Shown here one piece after another: positions 17,818-27,600 of a stretch of DNA of 64,000 nt. Location: positions 1-64,000 of the forward strand of contig JAGROY010000122.1 of the NCBI GenBank assembly GCA_020439995.1, given 5' to 3'. Under the pieces are notes generated by a model, which did not search any database, had not been told where the DNA came from, and was given only the letters and a program-made list of their open reading frames with translations. Source of the stretch: Verrucomicrobiia bacterium (GTDB lineage Bacteria > Verrucomicrobiota > Verrucomicrobiia > Verrucomicrobiales > DEV007). Numbering within the stretch: the stretch's first letter is position 1; every line of letters begins with the position of its first letter. Both the position numbers and the translations under genes were made by a program.

Positions 17818-19278
17818 TTAGGCCAGAATCTCCTTTACCACATTTCCGTGCACGTCCGTCAGACGCATGTCCCGCCCACCGAACCGGAACGTGCTCCGAG
17901 TATGCTCGACTCCCAGCAGGTGTAGCATCGTCGCGTGCAGGTCGTGCATTTCCAGCTTCCCTCTTACCGCGTGGTAGCCGAATTCGTCAGTCTCACCGTA
18001 GATCGTGCCGCCTTTGACGCCACCTCCAGCCATCCAGACGGTGAAAGCGAATGGATTGTGATCCCGGCCATCGCGCCCCTGTGCGAACGGAGTACGGCCA
18101 AATTCCCCTGCCCAGACAACGAGCGTCTCATCGAGCATGCCGCGTTCTTTGAGGTCCTGCAGCAGCGCCCCGATCGGTTGATCCACTGCCAGCGAATTCT
18201 TGCTGTGATTGTCCCGAAGATTGCCATGCGCATCCCACCGGTCACTGCCCACGTTTGGGCAGGTGAGTTCGATAAATCGCACCCCACGCTCCACCAGACG
18301 CCGGGCCACAAGGCATTCGTTGCCGAAAATCCGGGTCGCGGCATTGCTGTGATTCAGACCATAAGCCTCTTTCAGATATTCAGGCTCAGACTTCAAATCC
18401 ATCAACTCTGGAATCGCGGACTGCATTTTGTACGCCATCTCGTAGTTCCGGATCGCTGATTCAAGATTGTCGTGATGACCAGCCCGCCGCAAGTTCCCGT
18501 GGTCAAGCTTGGCCAGCAGATCCAGCTTCCGTCGCTGCGATGAGGGAGATTTCTCCTGCGGAGTGATATTTGCCACCGGCTGGTTTTCGGGGCGAAAGAC
18601 CGATCCCTGAAAACTCGCTGGCAAGAACCCGCTGTTAAAATTGTCCAGTCCCCCGGGCGGCGTCAGCCCGCCATTGAGCACTACGAACCCCGGAAGGTTC
18701 TGACAAGCACTGCCAAGCCCGTAATTCACCCAGGCCCCCATGCTGGGCCGCCCCTGTAAGCCGCTTCCTGTGTGGAGAAAATAGTTGGCATTCGTGTGCT
18801 CGGAAAACTTCGAAGTCATTGAGCGAATCACGCACAAGTCATCCACATGCCGTGCCACATGTGGGAACAAATCACTGACTGGCGTACCACTTTGCCCATA
18901 CTGTTTGAATGCCCATGGACTCTTCAGTAGAGTGCCATTGTTATTAAACTGGGTGGGCTCCACTTTGAACATTCCGCCCGGATCCTTGCCGTCATGCTTG
19001 TCGAGCATCGGCTTGGGATCAAATGAATCCACCTGCGACACTCCGCCGTCCATGTAGAGGAAGATGACATTCTTCGCACGCGGCCGAAAGTGCGGCGCAC
19101 GTGGGGCGAATGGATCCAGAGAAACCGTTCGATCAACGCCGCTCGCATCAAAACCCGCAAATGCCCGGTCTCCCAGCAGCGCGTTCAGCGCAAAGCCACC
19201 AAACCCCATCCCACACTGCTGCAACATGCCACGCCGGGTGACGGGGTTCCTTCGAAACTGGCTGCAGTGGTTCTTCAT
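17818..19278 (-). CDS. DUF1501 family exported protein (Tat leader)
   Basis: A 486-residue protein. The N terminus NPVTRRGMLQQCGMGFGGFAL is a Tat-type leader. The core carries the planctomycete-type DUF1501 marks: FLYMDGGVSQVDSFDPKP near residue 75, ECLVARRLVERGVRFIEL mid-protein, WAGEFGRTPFAQGRDGRDH, GGVKGGTIYGETDEFGY and the C-terminal HDLHATMLHLLGVEH. This subtype is usually encoded next to a DUF1549/DUF1553 cytochrome. Here the upstream same-strand neighbour is instead a diheme beta-propeller protein 46 bp away, so the pairing is unusual. Related to the alkaline phosphatase superfamily; substrate unknown. Confidence 0.9.
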   Translation of the reverse strand: MKNHCSQFRRNPVTRRGMLQQCGMGFGGFALNALLGDRAFAGFDASGVDRTVSLDPFAPRAPHFRPRAKNVIFLYMDGGVSQVDSFDPKPMLDKHDGKDPGGMFKVEPTQFNNNGTLLKSPWAFKQYGQSGTPVSDLFPHVARHVDDLCVIRSMTSKFSEHTNANYFLHTGSGLQGRPSMGAWVNYGLGSACQNLPGFVVLNGGLTPPGGLDNFNSGFLPASFQGSVFRPENQPVANITPQEKSPSSQRRKLDLLAKLDHGNLRRAGHHDNLESAIRNYEMAYKMQSAIPELMDLKSEPEYLKEAYGLNHSNAATRIFGNECLVARRLVERGVRFIELTCPNVGSDRWDAHGNLRDNHSKNSLAVDQPIGALLQDLKERGMLDETLVVWAGEFGRTPFAQGRDGRDHNPFAFTVWMAGGGVKGGTIYGETDEFGYHAVRGKLEMHDLHATMLHLLGVEHTRSTFRFGGRDMRLTDVHGNVVKEILA

Positions 19279-19324
19279 AAGGCTATGCAGTCACACTACC
19301 CACTCTCGCAGATTTCTCAAGGCT

Positions 19325-22060
19325 TCACCAAGTCCGACGGAGGCGGATGAATCTCGCGTCGCCATCAGAAACCGGAATCTCTACCGCCCGCAAGGCTGGC
19401 GGAGTAAACAGGTACTCCGCATCATTGAGCGGACGCCAGGGAAACTCGCCTGTCCCCGGAGCCGCTTCCAGAAGGCTGTCCCCTTCAGCCCGACTCCACG
19501 ATACGCGAATCTTGTCCGTAGCATGAATCTTCTCTATAAAAAGCTTCGGCAACAACTCGTCACCGTCAGGAATTCCATTCTCGTTCACGTCGATCCCAAA
19601 ACGCATGCCTTGCCCCTTCGGAACTCCGAGAAAATTGAGGACGTCACCGGATTTCAGACGCGCCAGTAACTCTTCGAACATCACTGGCGGCACGGAAACA
19701 GTGTCGAAAACTATTGAGCCGGATTCCGCGTCGAATCGACCTGCCGCACGTTCGCCATCGACCACGCCGGTCACTACCAGATCGTTCCAGTATTGATTCA
19801 CATCCGCCCGGGAAGGATCCGCATTTCCCGCCATCGTTTCGAGTGTTTCCAGCAGTTCGGGATCCTTCGAGTTTTCAGCGGTGACCGTAACGGTGTGACC
19901 GACGACAGGTGAAGTCCCGCGCGTAATGGAATCAAATGAAAGGATGAAAGCGCGTGTATCGATCAACTGGTCCACATCCATGACTGAAAGAAAATAGAAG
20001 TGCGGCAGTGGCAGTGCCGCACCAGTGCCATCGTGCCCGAAGCCGAACCCTGACAGGGTGCGCCCCCTGGATGGCGTGAAGATTCCTTCCTTCTGATAAC
20101 TTTGAAGCAGCGACGGCGATTTTACGAAGTCGACCACCGAAGTATTGTTCAGTTCATCAATGTTGTGATCGGTTCCACTCGGAAGGGAGTGGCAAATCGC
20201 ACAGTGGCTCAGTCCGTGATTGAGAAAATTAAGCCGCCCCTTTGTCGGGTCGCCATTGGCTATCACCGTCGGCACACTGCGATTGAGATTTCGAAAAGGG
20301 TTCGGGTGAACATTGAGGGATTTGAAGTAGGACACCAGCAGAGCGAAATCCGCATCCGGCAGGCGGTCGCCTCCCATCAGCTTGTCGAAGGTTGCATTGA
20401 ACTCCTCAAGGTTTGCACGATCGCCCCTCCAGTGGAACGAAGGCTGGCGAATGGACACACCCGTTGGGTTCTGCGCATCGGAGATTCGTTCAGGCTCAGT
20501 CGTCATCCCGCGAAGCGTTTGAGTCACCTTGGGCCCCTTCATTGGATGCAGCGCCCGGGTTTCAATTTTGGGAACTTGATCGACCCCACCAAAGTCGTGA
20601 TTCACCCGGTTCTCGCCCTCGACGTAAACCATTTCTCCTGCCGGATCACCGAGATCCCAGGCGATCCCATCGTGCTCGGCATCAATGTGGCAACTCGCGC
20701 AGGAAACGGTGCCATTCCCAGAAAGCCGGGCATCGTACAAGAATCCTCGACCGCTTTTTACGTCCGGTGGCGTCGGATCATGGCTGGCAACGGGCAATTC
20801 TATCACCTCCTTTGCTGCTCGAGCATCGATGACCGAAAGCGTATTACGGATCCTGTTCAGCACGAAAAGCCGCTCACCAGTTGAATCGAACACCAGTCCC
20901 CGCGGCCCGCGCTTTTCGCTCGAACGACTGGCCTCTCCCTCATCAAGCACAGGCCCAACATCCACTCGCGCGACCACTTGACCGTCCTCAGCCCTTACTC
21001 TGGCAATGATATCCGACCCAAATCCGGCGACCCAGAAGTGAACTCCATCAACTTCAAAGGCAATCGCTGTCGGCTGGGCAATGGAAGTGCTGCGTGCAGC
21101 CTCATTCGGCAACTGGGAGTAGTCGATATCAGGATTCAGGTCAAACGGAACGACCTCATTTGGCGGGTCTGTTAGTGAGAGATCCATGCGAGTGACACGG
21201 CTGTCCACAAAGTGGCCGCGCAGAGCGGGTTCGAATCGGATGAGATTCAGAGCCTCGGTGTTCGCAGCCCACAGCGAGGATCCGTCGGGCGAAAACGCGA
21301 GATCGAACACCGTCGTTCCGACACCGCCGTAATAGCCATCAACCGCGAGCGTGGCGACATCGATCCGGCAGACATCATGATCGAGAACTTCATACGAAAT
21401 CATTTCGTTGGAATCACTCACTATCAGCCCGGTCTTAGGAGCGGGCGGCAGTGCTGGATTGGTCGGCATCGGTGGTTCCGGTGCCAGGTGCTGCGGCAGA
21501 ATCGTCGTCCTGTTCCCTGAATGCAATGCCGCGACATAAACCTTTTCGCCGCTGGGGTCGATCGCAAGGGCACGCGGCATGAGGCACTCAATCGGAATAT
21601 CAGCGAGCTTCTCCCGGGTGACAGCGTCGAACACCGCTATGCGACGGTTCCGGGCGCACGAGACAAAGGCTTTCCCGCCAGCGAACGCGACGTCGGCAGG
21701 CTCGTCGGGAACGTCAAGATGGCCGATCACAGCACCTCGCGAAAGGGATACGATAGACACCGAATCCGAAACCTCGTTGACGATCCATACCTCGTCCGCA
21801 GTACGCTCAGCGATCGACACGGGCTCGAGCCCGACCGGGATTTCCGCAGTGAGAATCGGTGTGCCAGTGATGTCGAACACGGACAGCCTGTGCCCCGGGG
21901 TATTCAAAGCGAACAACTTCCCACCGTCGGCAGAGATCCGGACAGGATGCGTCTGTCTGCCCTCGAATTGGATGAATGGTTCCTCCCCTCCAGCAGTGAT
22001 CGCCGTAGCCATAGCGGAGATCAACAGCGAGAGGCGGAATCTTAAAAGAATAGAAGCCAT
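19325..22060 (-). CDS. Exported diheme c-type cytochrome with YVTN-type beta-propeller
   Basis: About 911 residues from ATG 22060; the frame stays open to 22165, but the internal ATG begins a proper signal peptide (ILLRFRLSLLISAMATAITAG). The first half is a seven-bladed-type propeller with YVTN-like repeats (GLEPVSIAERTADEVWIVNEVSDSV, PADVAFAGGKAFVSCA, PRALAIDPSGEKVYVAA). Two heme-binding sites follow: CASCH at residues 454-458 and CAICH at 620-624, as in cytochrome c peroxidase/MauG-like fusions. A C-terminal beta-sandwich of the kind common in Verrucomicrobia ends the protein. It is the last gene of a minus-strand group with the PEP-CTERM and outer-membrane-like proteins. A periplasmic redox role is likely; the substrate is unknown. 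Confidence 0.82.
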   Translation of the reverse strand: MASILLRFRLSLLISAMATAITAGGEEPFIQFEGRQTHPVRISADGGKLFALNTPGHRLSVFDITGTPILTAEIPVGLEPVSIAERTADEVWIVNEVSDSVSIVSLSRGAVIGHLDVPDEPADVAFAGGKAFVSCARNRRIAVFDAVTREKLADIPIECLMPRALAIDPSGEKVYVAALHSGNRTTILPQHLAPEPPMPTNPALPPAPKTGLIVSDSNEMISYEVLDHDVCRIDVATLAVDGYYGGVGTTVFDLAFSPDGSSLWAANTEALNLIRFEPALRGHFVDSRVTRMDLSLTDPPNEVVPFDLNPDIDYSQLPNEAARSTSIAQPTAIAFEVDGVHFWVAGFGSDIIARVRAEDGQVVARVDVGPVLDEGEASRSSEKRGPRGLVFDSTGERLFVLNRIRNTLSVIDARAAKEVIELPVASHDPTPPDVKSGRGFLYDARLSGNGTVSCASCHIDAEHDGIAWDLGDPAGEMVYVEGENRVNHDFGGVDQVPKIETRALHPMKGPKVTQTLRGMTTEPERISDAQNPTGVSIRQPSFHWRGDRANLEEFNATFDKLMGGDRLPDADFALLVSYFKSLNVHPNPFRNLNRSVPTVIANGDPTKGRLNFLNHGLSHCAICHSLPSGTDHNIDELNNTSVVDFVKSPSLLQSYQKEGIFTPSRGRTLSGFGFGHDGTGAALPLPHFYFLSVMDVDQLIDTRAFILSFDSITRGTSPVVGHTVTVTAENSKDPELLETLETMAGNADPSRADVNQYWNDLVVTGVVDGERAAGRFDAESGSIVFDTVSVPPVMFEELLARLKSGDVLNFLGVPKGQGMRFGIDVNENGIPDGDELLPKLFIEKIHATDKIRVSWSRAEGDSLLEAAPGTGEFPWRPLNDAEYLFTPPALRAVEIPVSDGDARFIRLRRTW

Positions 22061-22083
22061 AGAAAATAATGGATATGTTAGGG

Positions 22084-23118
22084 TCAGAAACGCCACAGCA
22101 GTCCGGCCCGCAGAGTAAAATCTGCACCGTTGTCCCCCACTCCCAGCCCCGACCCGGCACCGCAACGAACCGACAGACTTTCGTTGGCCTCATAGTGAGC
22201 AGAAGCGATGAACTCGTGCTGTCGATCGCTGTTTCGGGACAAATCCCCCACTGCCTCGAGGCTCAAAGCGATGCGATCGGTGATGCCACGCCGCGCACCG
22301 ATTCCGTATCCCCAGTAGCCTTGATCATCGTCGGGAAACGTACCAATCAGATTAGCAGCAATCTTCGTCTTGCCGATACTCGTCTGTATCACTAGCCGTG
22401 TGATCCATTGACGTGAATCGTGGTTGTGAATGCCCGAATGTTTCTGGCTGCCGCCGCTGGTTGTCTTGGTAACTTTTCGAGTTACGACGGATTGCTTGCT
22501 GTTGGTCACCTGCGTGGAAGTGGTCGTGGTCGGCGCTTGCCCTGCATTGTGTCGTGGCTCCCGGGCTGGTGCAGATGGAGCGCAGTCCAGATCAAACAAT
22601 GGGTCACAGCCCGCCCCCGGATCGACTGGATCCGGGGGCACCTCGGTAGTGACCGTTTGCACGACAGGCGCATCCACATAACTTACGATTTCCTCAACAG
22701 AAGTGCGGGTGACCAGGGGATCAGATGGATCTTCAGCAAACTGGTAGCCCACGGAAATCCCCGCCTTTAACCACGAATCCGAGTGTGGATCCGTCAGTTG
22801 CAAATGCAGGCGCGGCGTCACAGAACTGTAGCGCCAGTCACCGTGTGAATTCTCAGCGATCCGCACGTCGACTCCGATTCCCACCCGGGACATCGGCGTA
22901 AAAAACACACCGGACTCTGCACTGAGTTCGTCGATCCCGCCATATTGCTCCCAGTCAAAAGCCGAATTGAGGAAGCCACTGCCGGGATGTCCGATATCGT
23001 AGTCCTCCAGCGCAAGAAACTCCGAACCATGGTGGGCATCCGCGCTGCCGGAGATCAACTCCAGAACGAAAACCGCCAGGCTGGCACCTAAGATTCGAGT
23101 TGGCACCGTCATTGGCAT
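22084..23118 (-). CDS. Probable outer-membrane beta-barrel protein, His-rich N terminus
   Basis: A 344-residue protein with a signal peptide (ILGASLAVFVLELISGSADA), then HHGSEFLALEDYD at the predicted mature N terminus, a possible metal-binding start. Alternating hydrophobic strands flank a Thr/Pro-rich disordered insert (about residues 155-235) that includes GCDPLFDLDC. The protein ends in a strand closing with Phe (RAGLLWRF), as beta-barrel outer-membrane proteins do. Its start codon shares one base with the stop of the PEP-CTERM gene, so the two are co-translated. 23 bp separate it from the diheme propeller gene. A porin or metal-handling role in the same pathway is inferred only. Confidence 0.65.
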   Translation of the reverse strand: MPMTVPTRILGASLAVFVLELISGSADAHHGSEFLALEDYDIGHPGSGFLNSAFDWEQYGGIDELSAESGVFFTPMSRVGIGVDVRIAENSHGDWRYSSVTPRLHLQLTDPHSDSWLKAGISVGYQFAEDPSDPLVTRTSVEEIVSYVDAPVVQTVTTEVPPDPVDPGAGCDPLFDLDCAPSAPAREPRHNAGQAPTTTTSTQVTNSKQSVVTRKVTKTTSGGSQKHSGIHNHDSRQWITRLVIQTSIGKTKIAANLIGTFPDDDQGYWGYGIGARRGITDRIALSLEAVGDLSRNSDRQHEFIASAHYEANESLSVRCGAGSGLGVGDNGADFTLRAGLLWRF

Positions 23119-23900
23119 CAGACCTTTCCGCTACGGCTTCTACGAACGACGAACCCCGCCGCTGCCAATGTGACAAGCAGAGCGCTAGACGGCTCAGGCA
23201 CAGCACTTGCCGTAAGGGTGGCTGAGAAGCCCTTGCGCAAATCTCCCGGCACCACTCCCGGCACAAACGCTCCTTCCTTTGAACCAGCAATATTGAACGT
23301 GTAACTGCCAGCATCGAGCGCCAGCGTCATTTCCACGAACGGCGCATTTCCAGCATTGCCATCGTGCGCAACGTAGACCATGTCGTCGATCCACGAAGTC
23401 TGGTTGCCATCGTTGTCAAAACGGTGGCCGCCATTGGGATTTGCCAGGCCCAGCGAGCCGTCTTCCGCATTGGCTTCTAGCCCGCTCCACAGCGTGAATG
23501 CGGGCACCAGATCCGCCCCGGCACCAATCATTTCCCCCGGATTGTTTTGATCAGGAATCTCCACCCCAGCCGCCTGGTCGATCCGGATTGTGAGGTTGAC
23601 GGGCTGCGCCAGGGTAACTGCAACCCAGCGTGACAAGTGAACCCAGCCAGTCTGTGCGCCGAGGGTCGGATCGTCACTGGCAAGATTGGGATGATCCCAC
23701 GAATAGGCATCCGTATCGGAAGCCCATTGCGCGCCCTCGCCAGGGTTTAACACGAAGTAATGATCGTATTTAAAAGTATTCACTCCCGGGATCGCCGAGG
23801 CATCGGCGGCATCGACAAAAACGGTGGCGGCAGACACTCCAGATGTGGAGAGAGAAAAACCAAGAACAGCAAAAACAAAGCGTGAAATAGAAGACTTCAT
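23118..23900 (-). CDS. PEP-CTERM sorted exported protein
   Basis: A 260-residue protein with a signal peptide (residues 1-24) and a C-terminal PEP-CTERM sorting signal: VPEPSS, a hydrophobic helix (ALLVTLAAAGFVV) and a basic end (RRSRSGKV). Such proteins are processed by an exosortase, so the genome should encode one. The body is beta-rich and Asp/Asn-rich (LDAGSYTFNIAGSKEGAF), suggesting an extracellular carbohydrate- or ligand-binding sandwich. It is the first gene of the group PEP-CTERM, outer-membrane-like, diheme propeller, and is preceded by an inverted repeat at 24033-24052. Confidence 0.82.
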   Translation of the reverse strand: MKSSISRFVFAVLGFSLSTSGVSAATVFVDAADASAIPGVNTFKYDHYFVLNPGEGAQWASDTDAYSWDHPNLASDDPTLGAQTGWVHLSRWVAVTLAQPVNLTIRIDQAAGVEIPDQNNPGEMIGAGADLVPAFTLWSGLEANAEDGSLGLANPNGGHRFDNDGNQTSWIDDMVYVAHDGNAGNAPFVEMTLALDAGSYTFNIAGSKEGAFVPGVVPGDLRKGFSATLTASAVPEPSSALLVTLAAAGFVVRRSRSGKV

Positions 23901-24032
23901 GAAAGAATCTTAATGAATTGATAGGATAGAAAGGATGACGGCACTGTTTGGAATCAATGCCGACAGTATGGAGCAACCTCCCCTACAAAGGGGAACTTGC
24001 GTGGGTGCAGAGCCCTGCTTGAGGCACACCGT

Positions 24033-24052
24033 GTTGCATCAATAAATGCAAC
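24033..24052. promoter_or_regulatory. Inverted repeat GTTGCAT-N6-ATGCAAC, candidate operator
   Basis: A perfect 7-bp inverted repeat with a six-base spacer, about 130 bp upstream of the PEP-CTERM gene and 66 bp past the end of the Cys protein gene. It uses the same ATGCAAC/GTTGCAT half-site as the 3413-3433 repeat. The layout resembles operators of Fur-family metal regulators, but the regulator identity is speculative. Confidence 0.4.
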
Positions 24053-24059
24053 CAGTTGA

Positions 24060-24077
24060 CCGGGCAGAACGGCCCGG
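24060..24077 (-). terminator. GC-rich hairpin after the small Cys protein gene
   Basis: CCGGGC and GCCCGG pair perfectly around a six-base loop, 41 bp past the stop of the minus-strand gene ending at 24118. There is no T-run, so intrinsic termination would be weak. It may instead separate this gene from the PEP-CTERM operon by RNA processing. Confidence 0.3.
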
Positions 24078-24117
24078 ACGATTGAAACCGTCGCAAGAAC
24101 TGCGCGACGTTAACCTA

Positions 24118-24510
24118 TCAAACCACTCGAGGAGGTGCGTCAAGCGGCTGGCTCGCACTCGCACGAGGCCAGTCACCCGAGTAGTCAGGCCGGGGAGTGG
24201 ATCGACCAGGCAACTCGACCACCGTGATCGCCGCTTCAGTCTGCAGTGTAAAGACGAGCTTCGTCTTCACCAGTTCAGACACGGGCAATGTCGGCGACTT
24301 CTGCTCCTGCTCACTGCGCACACCGGATTCCACCGCCTTACAGAGAGAACAGGGATGCTGACCGTCAAAAGTCCGGGACAGACCTGAGACGAGCGAGCCA
24401 TCTTCCCCGGTGTACGCGATTGCCATTCCCACCCAGGCCACACACTGGAGCAGTGTCCAATGGAAGCCGATTGAGAGCGCAGTAAGAACGGTGACGGAAA
24501 ATCGAAACAT
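24118..24510 (-). CDS. Small membrane-linked Cys-motif protein
   Basis: About 130 residues from ATG 24510; the frame extends to 24540 with another ATG. A hydrophobic N terminus (FSVTVLTALSIGFHWTLLQCVAWVGMAIAY) serves as a signal or anchor. HPCSLCKAVESG follows, a CxxC motif next to His that could bind metal or act in redox. The C-terminal third is Pro-rich. Small proteins of this build occur in Verrucomicrobia near metal-related or redox genes, as I recall, but no named family is certain. It is upstream on the same strand of the PEP-CTERM/diheme group, divergent from the alpha-2-macroglobulin gene. Confidence 0.65.
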   Translation of the reverse strand: MFRFSVTVLTALSIGFHWTLLQCVAWVGMAIAYTGEDGSLVSGLSRTFDGQHPCSLCKAVESGVRSEQEQKSPTLPVSELVKTKLVFTLQTEAAITVVELPGRSTPRPDYSGDWPRASASQPLDAPPRVV

Positions 24511-24657
24511 CGATAGATCTAAGGAAGAGTAAGCCGCCATCCATCGACGATGTCAAGGGACACCGTAGCCTTTGAATCGACGGCAGTCGCATCGACTCAT
24601 TTCCGTTTTTGACCTCCCAGGCTTCCAATCCAGACTGAAATGCTATAGTGAACCACT

Positions 24658-27600
24658 ATGAAGCCAATATTCTGGACTCTTGCAATGATCGTCAGCGGAC
24701 TGACTGTCTGCCTTCCGGCATCGGGGCAAACCGCTATAAGTGCCGACGCGATGAGAACTCAAGCGGTCAAGCTACAGCAGGAGGGAAACTATAAAGACGC
24801 GCTCGCAGTATTCCAAAAGCTGACACTTGAGATCGATAGCAACGCCGACGAACCGCTCGCGAGTGACCTGTCCGCAGCGTTCGACTGTCTGATGAGGCTG
24901 GGGCAACAAGCGAAAGTAGATGCACTTCTTGAAAAGGCCGTGAAACGCCACAGCACCGACTGGCGTCTGCTTTGGAGAGCCGCCACACTTTACCAGGACG
25001 TTCCGCACTACGGAGTAATTATCGATGGGGACTACCAGCGTGGCCGGGGCGGTCGGGGGCAGTACGTCAACACACTTGAGCGGGACCGCGTGCGCGCGTT
25101 GCAGCTATTTGAGCAGGCGATGCCACTTGCTGAGCAGTCAGCCAGCGAGCAACTCTACCGTGACCTCGCCAGGCTCTTACAGATGAACCAAGGCGGTGGT
25201 GCCTGGCGGTTTCAGGTGCTCACTTCCACTGCTGAGTTGCCGGACTTCGGTGATCCACAGGGAGTCAACCGTAGTGGTGCAGCACCTGTCGATGCCGACG
25301 GTAAGCCTGTCTATTACGCCATGCCAGAAAGCTGGGCGGCAGCGAAAAATGATGGCGAGCGCTGGCGATGGGCACTAGCTAAAGCTGGCTCCGCAAGTGC
25401 CGCTGCTGCTGCCCGTTCGAATCTTGTTCATGCGCAGTGGCTACAGCAACAGTTTGGCGTGCAGACCATGGCATGGGGACCACGCATAGCCTCAGATGTC
25501 GACGCAAATGACACTGGCCGCTTTGCCGTTCACACACTCAAGGAAAGCGAGACCATTGCCAGGCTCGCCACGGGCGTGCAACGCTTCGCCCTGCCGGACG
25601 AGTTCAACTTTATCAAGATTCTGCGAACGGTCGCACAGAACCGCGCCGATGAGAGCAGCGCACAATCTGCGCATGATCAACTGGCATCCATCTTTGAGAA
25701 TCGTCGCCAGTATGACAAGGCTGCGGCCGTTCTGGTCGATGCAATGGAAACGTTTGGCAATGTCGACCATCGCCAGCGCCGCCTGAAACAGATCACGGGC
25801 AACTGGGGGCGCTTTGAAAACTCCGAACTCGGCGCAGCAGGTCAGCCGGCAAAACTTGGCTTCGTCTTTCGCAATGGAACCAAAGCCAGCTTCCGGGCCC
25901 GATCTATCGACATTGAGTCGCTCGTTGCCGACGTTAAGGCTTACCTGAAATCGAACCCTGAACGACTCGACTGGAACAAAGTTCAGCTCGACGCCATTGG
26001 CTACCAGATCCTGCAGGACAACTACGCCAAGTATGTGAAGGACGAAGTGGCCAAGTGGGATGTCGATCTCCACCCCCGGGAAAAGCACTGGGACAAACGC
26101 ATCGACGTGATCACACCGCTGACCAAAGCCGGAGCCTACCTCGTCACCGGAGCGATGGCAGACGGCAATGCCTCGGAGATCGTAGTATGGCTCACCGATC
26201 TGGCACTTGTCAAAAAGAACGGTGATGGCGGCTCGCATGTCTTCGTCTGCGATGCGGCAACCGGCACCCCGGCACCGAAAGCAAACCTGGCATTTTTCGG
26301 ATACGAGGTGGACTACATCCAGAATCGCAACAACAAGCAGCGTCGGCAGGCCAATATCAAGACCCGGGAGTTCGCAGAGTTCGGCGGCGAGGACGGGCAG
26401 TTTTTTGCTACAGGAAAGAGACGCTTTGAAGATCGCTACAACTGGCTGATCACCGCCACCACCAGCGACGGAAAAATGGGAATGTTAGGATTTTCCGGTA
26501 TCTGGATCAATCAAAACGGACGCGGAGATCAGCTCAATCAGACCAAGGTTTACACCATCACAGATCGCCCGGTGTACCGCCCCGGCCAGGAAGTGAAGAT
26601 CAAAGCGTGGATCCGCGAGGTGAACTATGACCTCAAGGACGTCTCCAAATTTGCCGATAAAAAGGCAACTTTGATCGTCAACGATCCCCGCGGCCAGAAG
26701 GTCATCGAGAAGGAATTGCGTGGAGACACCTACGGCGGGATCGACCATGTCCTGATGCTTACCGAAGGAGCGACGCTGGGCAATTACTCGATTCAGATCA
26801 ACGGCAAGCAGTTCGGCGGCTATGCGAATTTCCGCGTTGAGGAATACAAGAAGCCAGAGTTCGAAGTGAAAGTGAACGCGCCCACTGAACCCGTTTCGCT
26901 TGGGGAGAAAATCACGGCTGAGATCGTCGCCAATTACTACTTTGGCGCTCCAGTGGTCAATGCCACGGTGAAATACAAAGTCATGCGCAGCGACCACAGC
27001 GCGAACTGGTATCCGACGCGGCCATGGGACTGGATGTATGGGCCCGGCTACTGGTGGTTCGGCTACGACTACGATCGGTATCCAGGCTGGTACAGGTGGG
27101 GGTGCATCGCCCCAGCACCTTGGTGGCAGCCGTTTGCAAGCAATCCGCCAGAACTCGTGATGGAGAACGAAGTGGCGATCGGAGCGGACGGAACGGTTAA
27201 AATCGAAATCGATACTGCTCTCGCTAAAGAGTTGCACGGTGACACCGATCACCGCTACCAGATCACTGCCGAGGTTGTCGATGAATCGCGTCGTACCATC
27301 GTCGGCCAAGGTGCCGTGCTGGTGGCGCGAGAGCCATTCCGTGTCTATGGGTGGACGGATCGCGGTCACTACGAGACTGGCGACACCATCTCGGCAAGTT
27401 TTCAAGCGCGCACGCTGGATGGCAAGGGTGTCGCGGGCAAGGGCACGCTGCGATTGCTGACCATCACTTACAATGATGCCATGGAACCGCAGGAGAAAGT
27501 GGTAGCCGAGTACGATCTGGAAGCGAACGAGGACGGCTATGCCAACCAGAAGCTGAGTGCATCCGAGAAAGGGCAGTACCGCCTTTCTTACAAACTCACC

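Noticed and set aside
23970-23995. CCCCT-ACAA-AGGGG hairpin as a terminator
   Set aside because: Only a five-pair stem with no T-run on either strand; not called.
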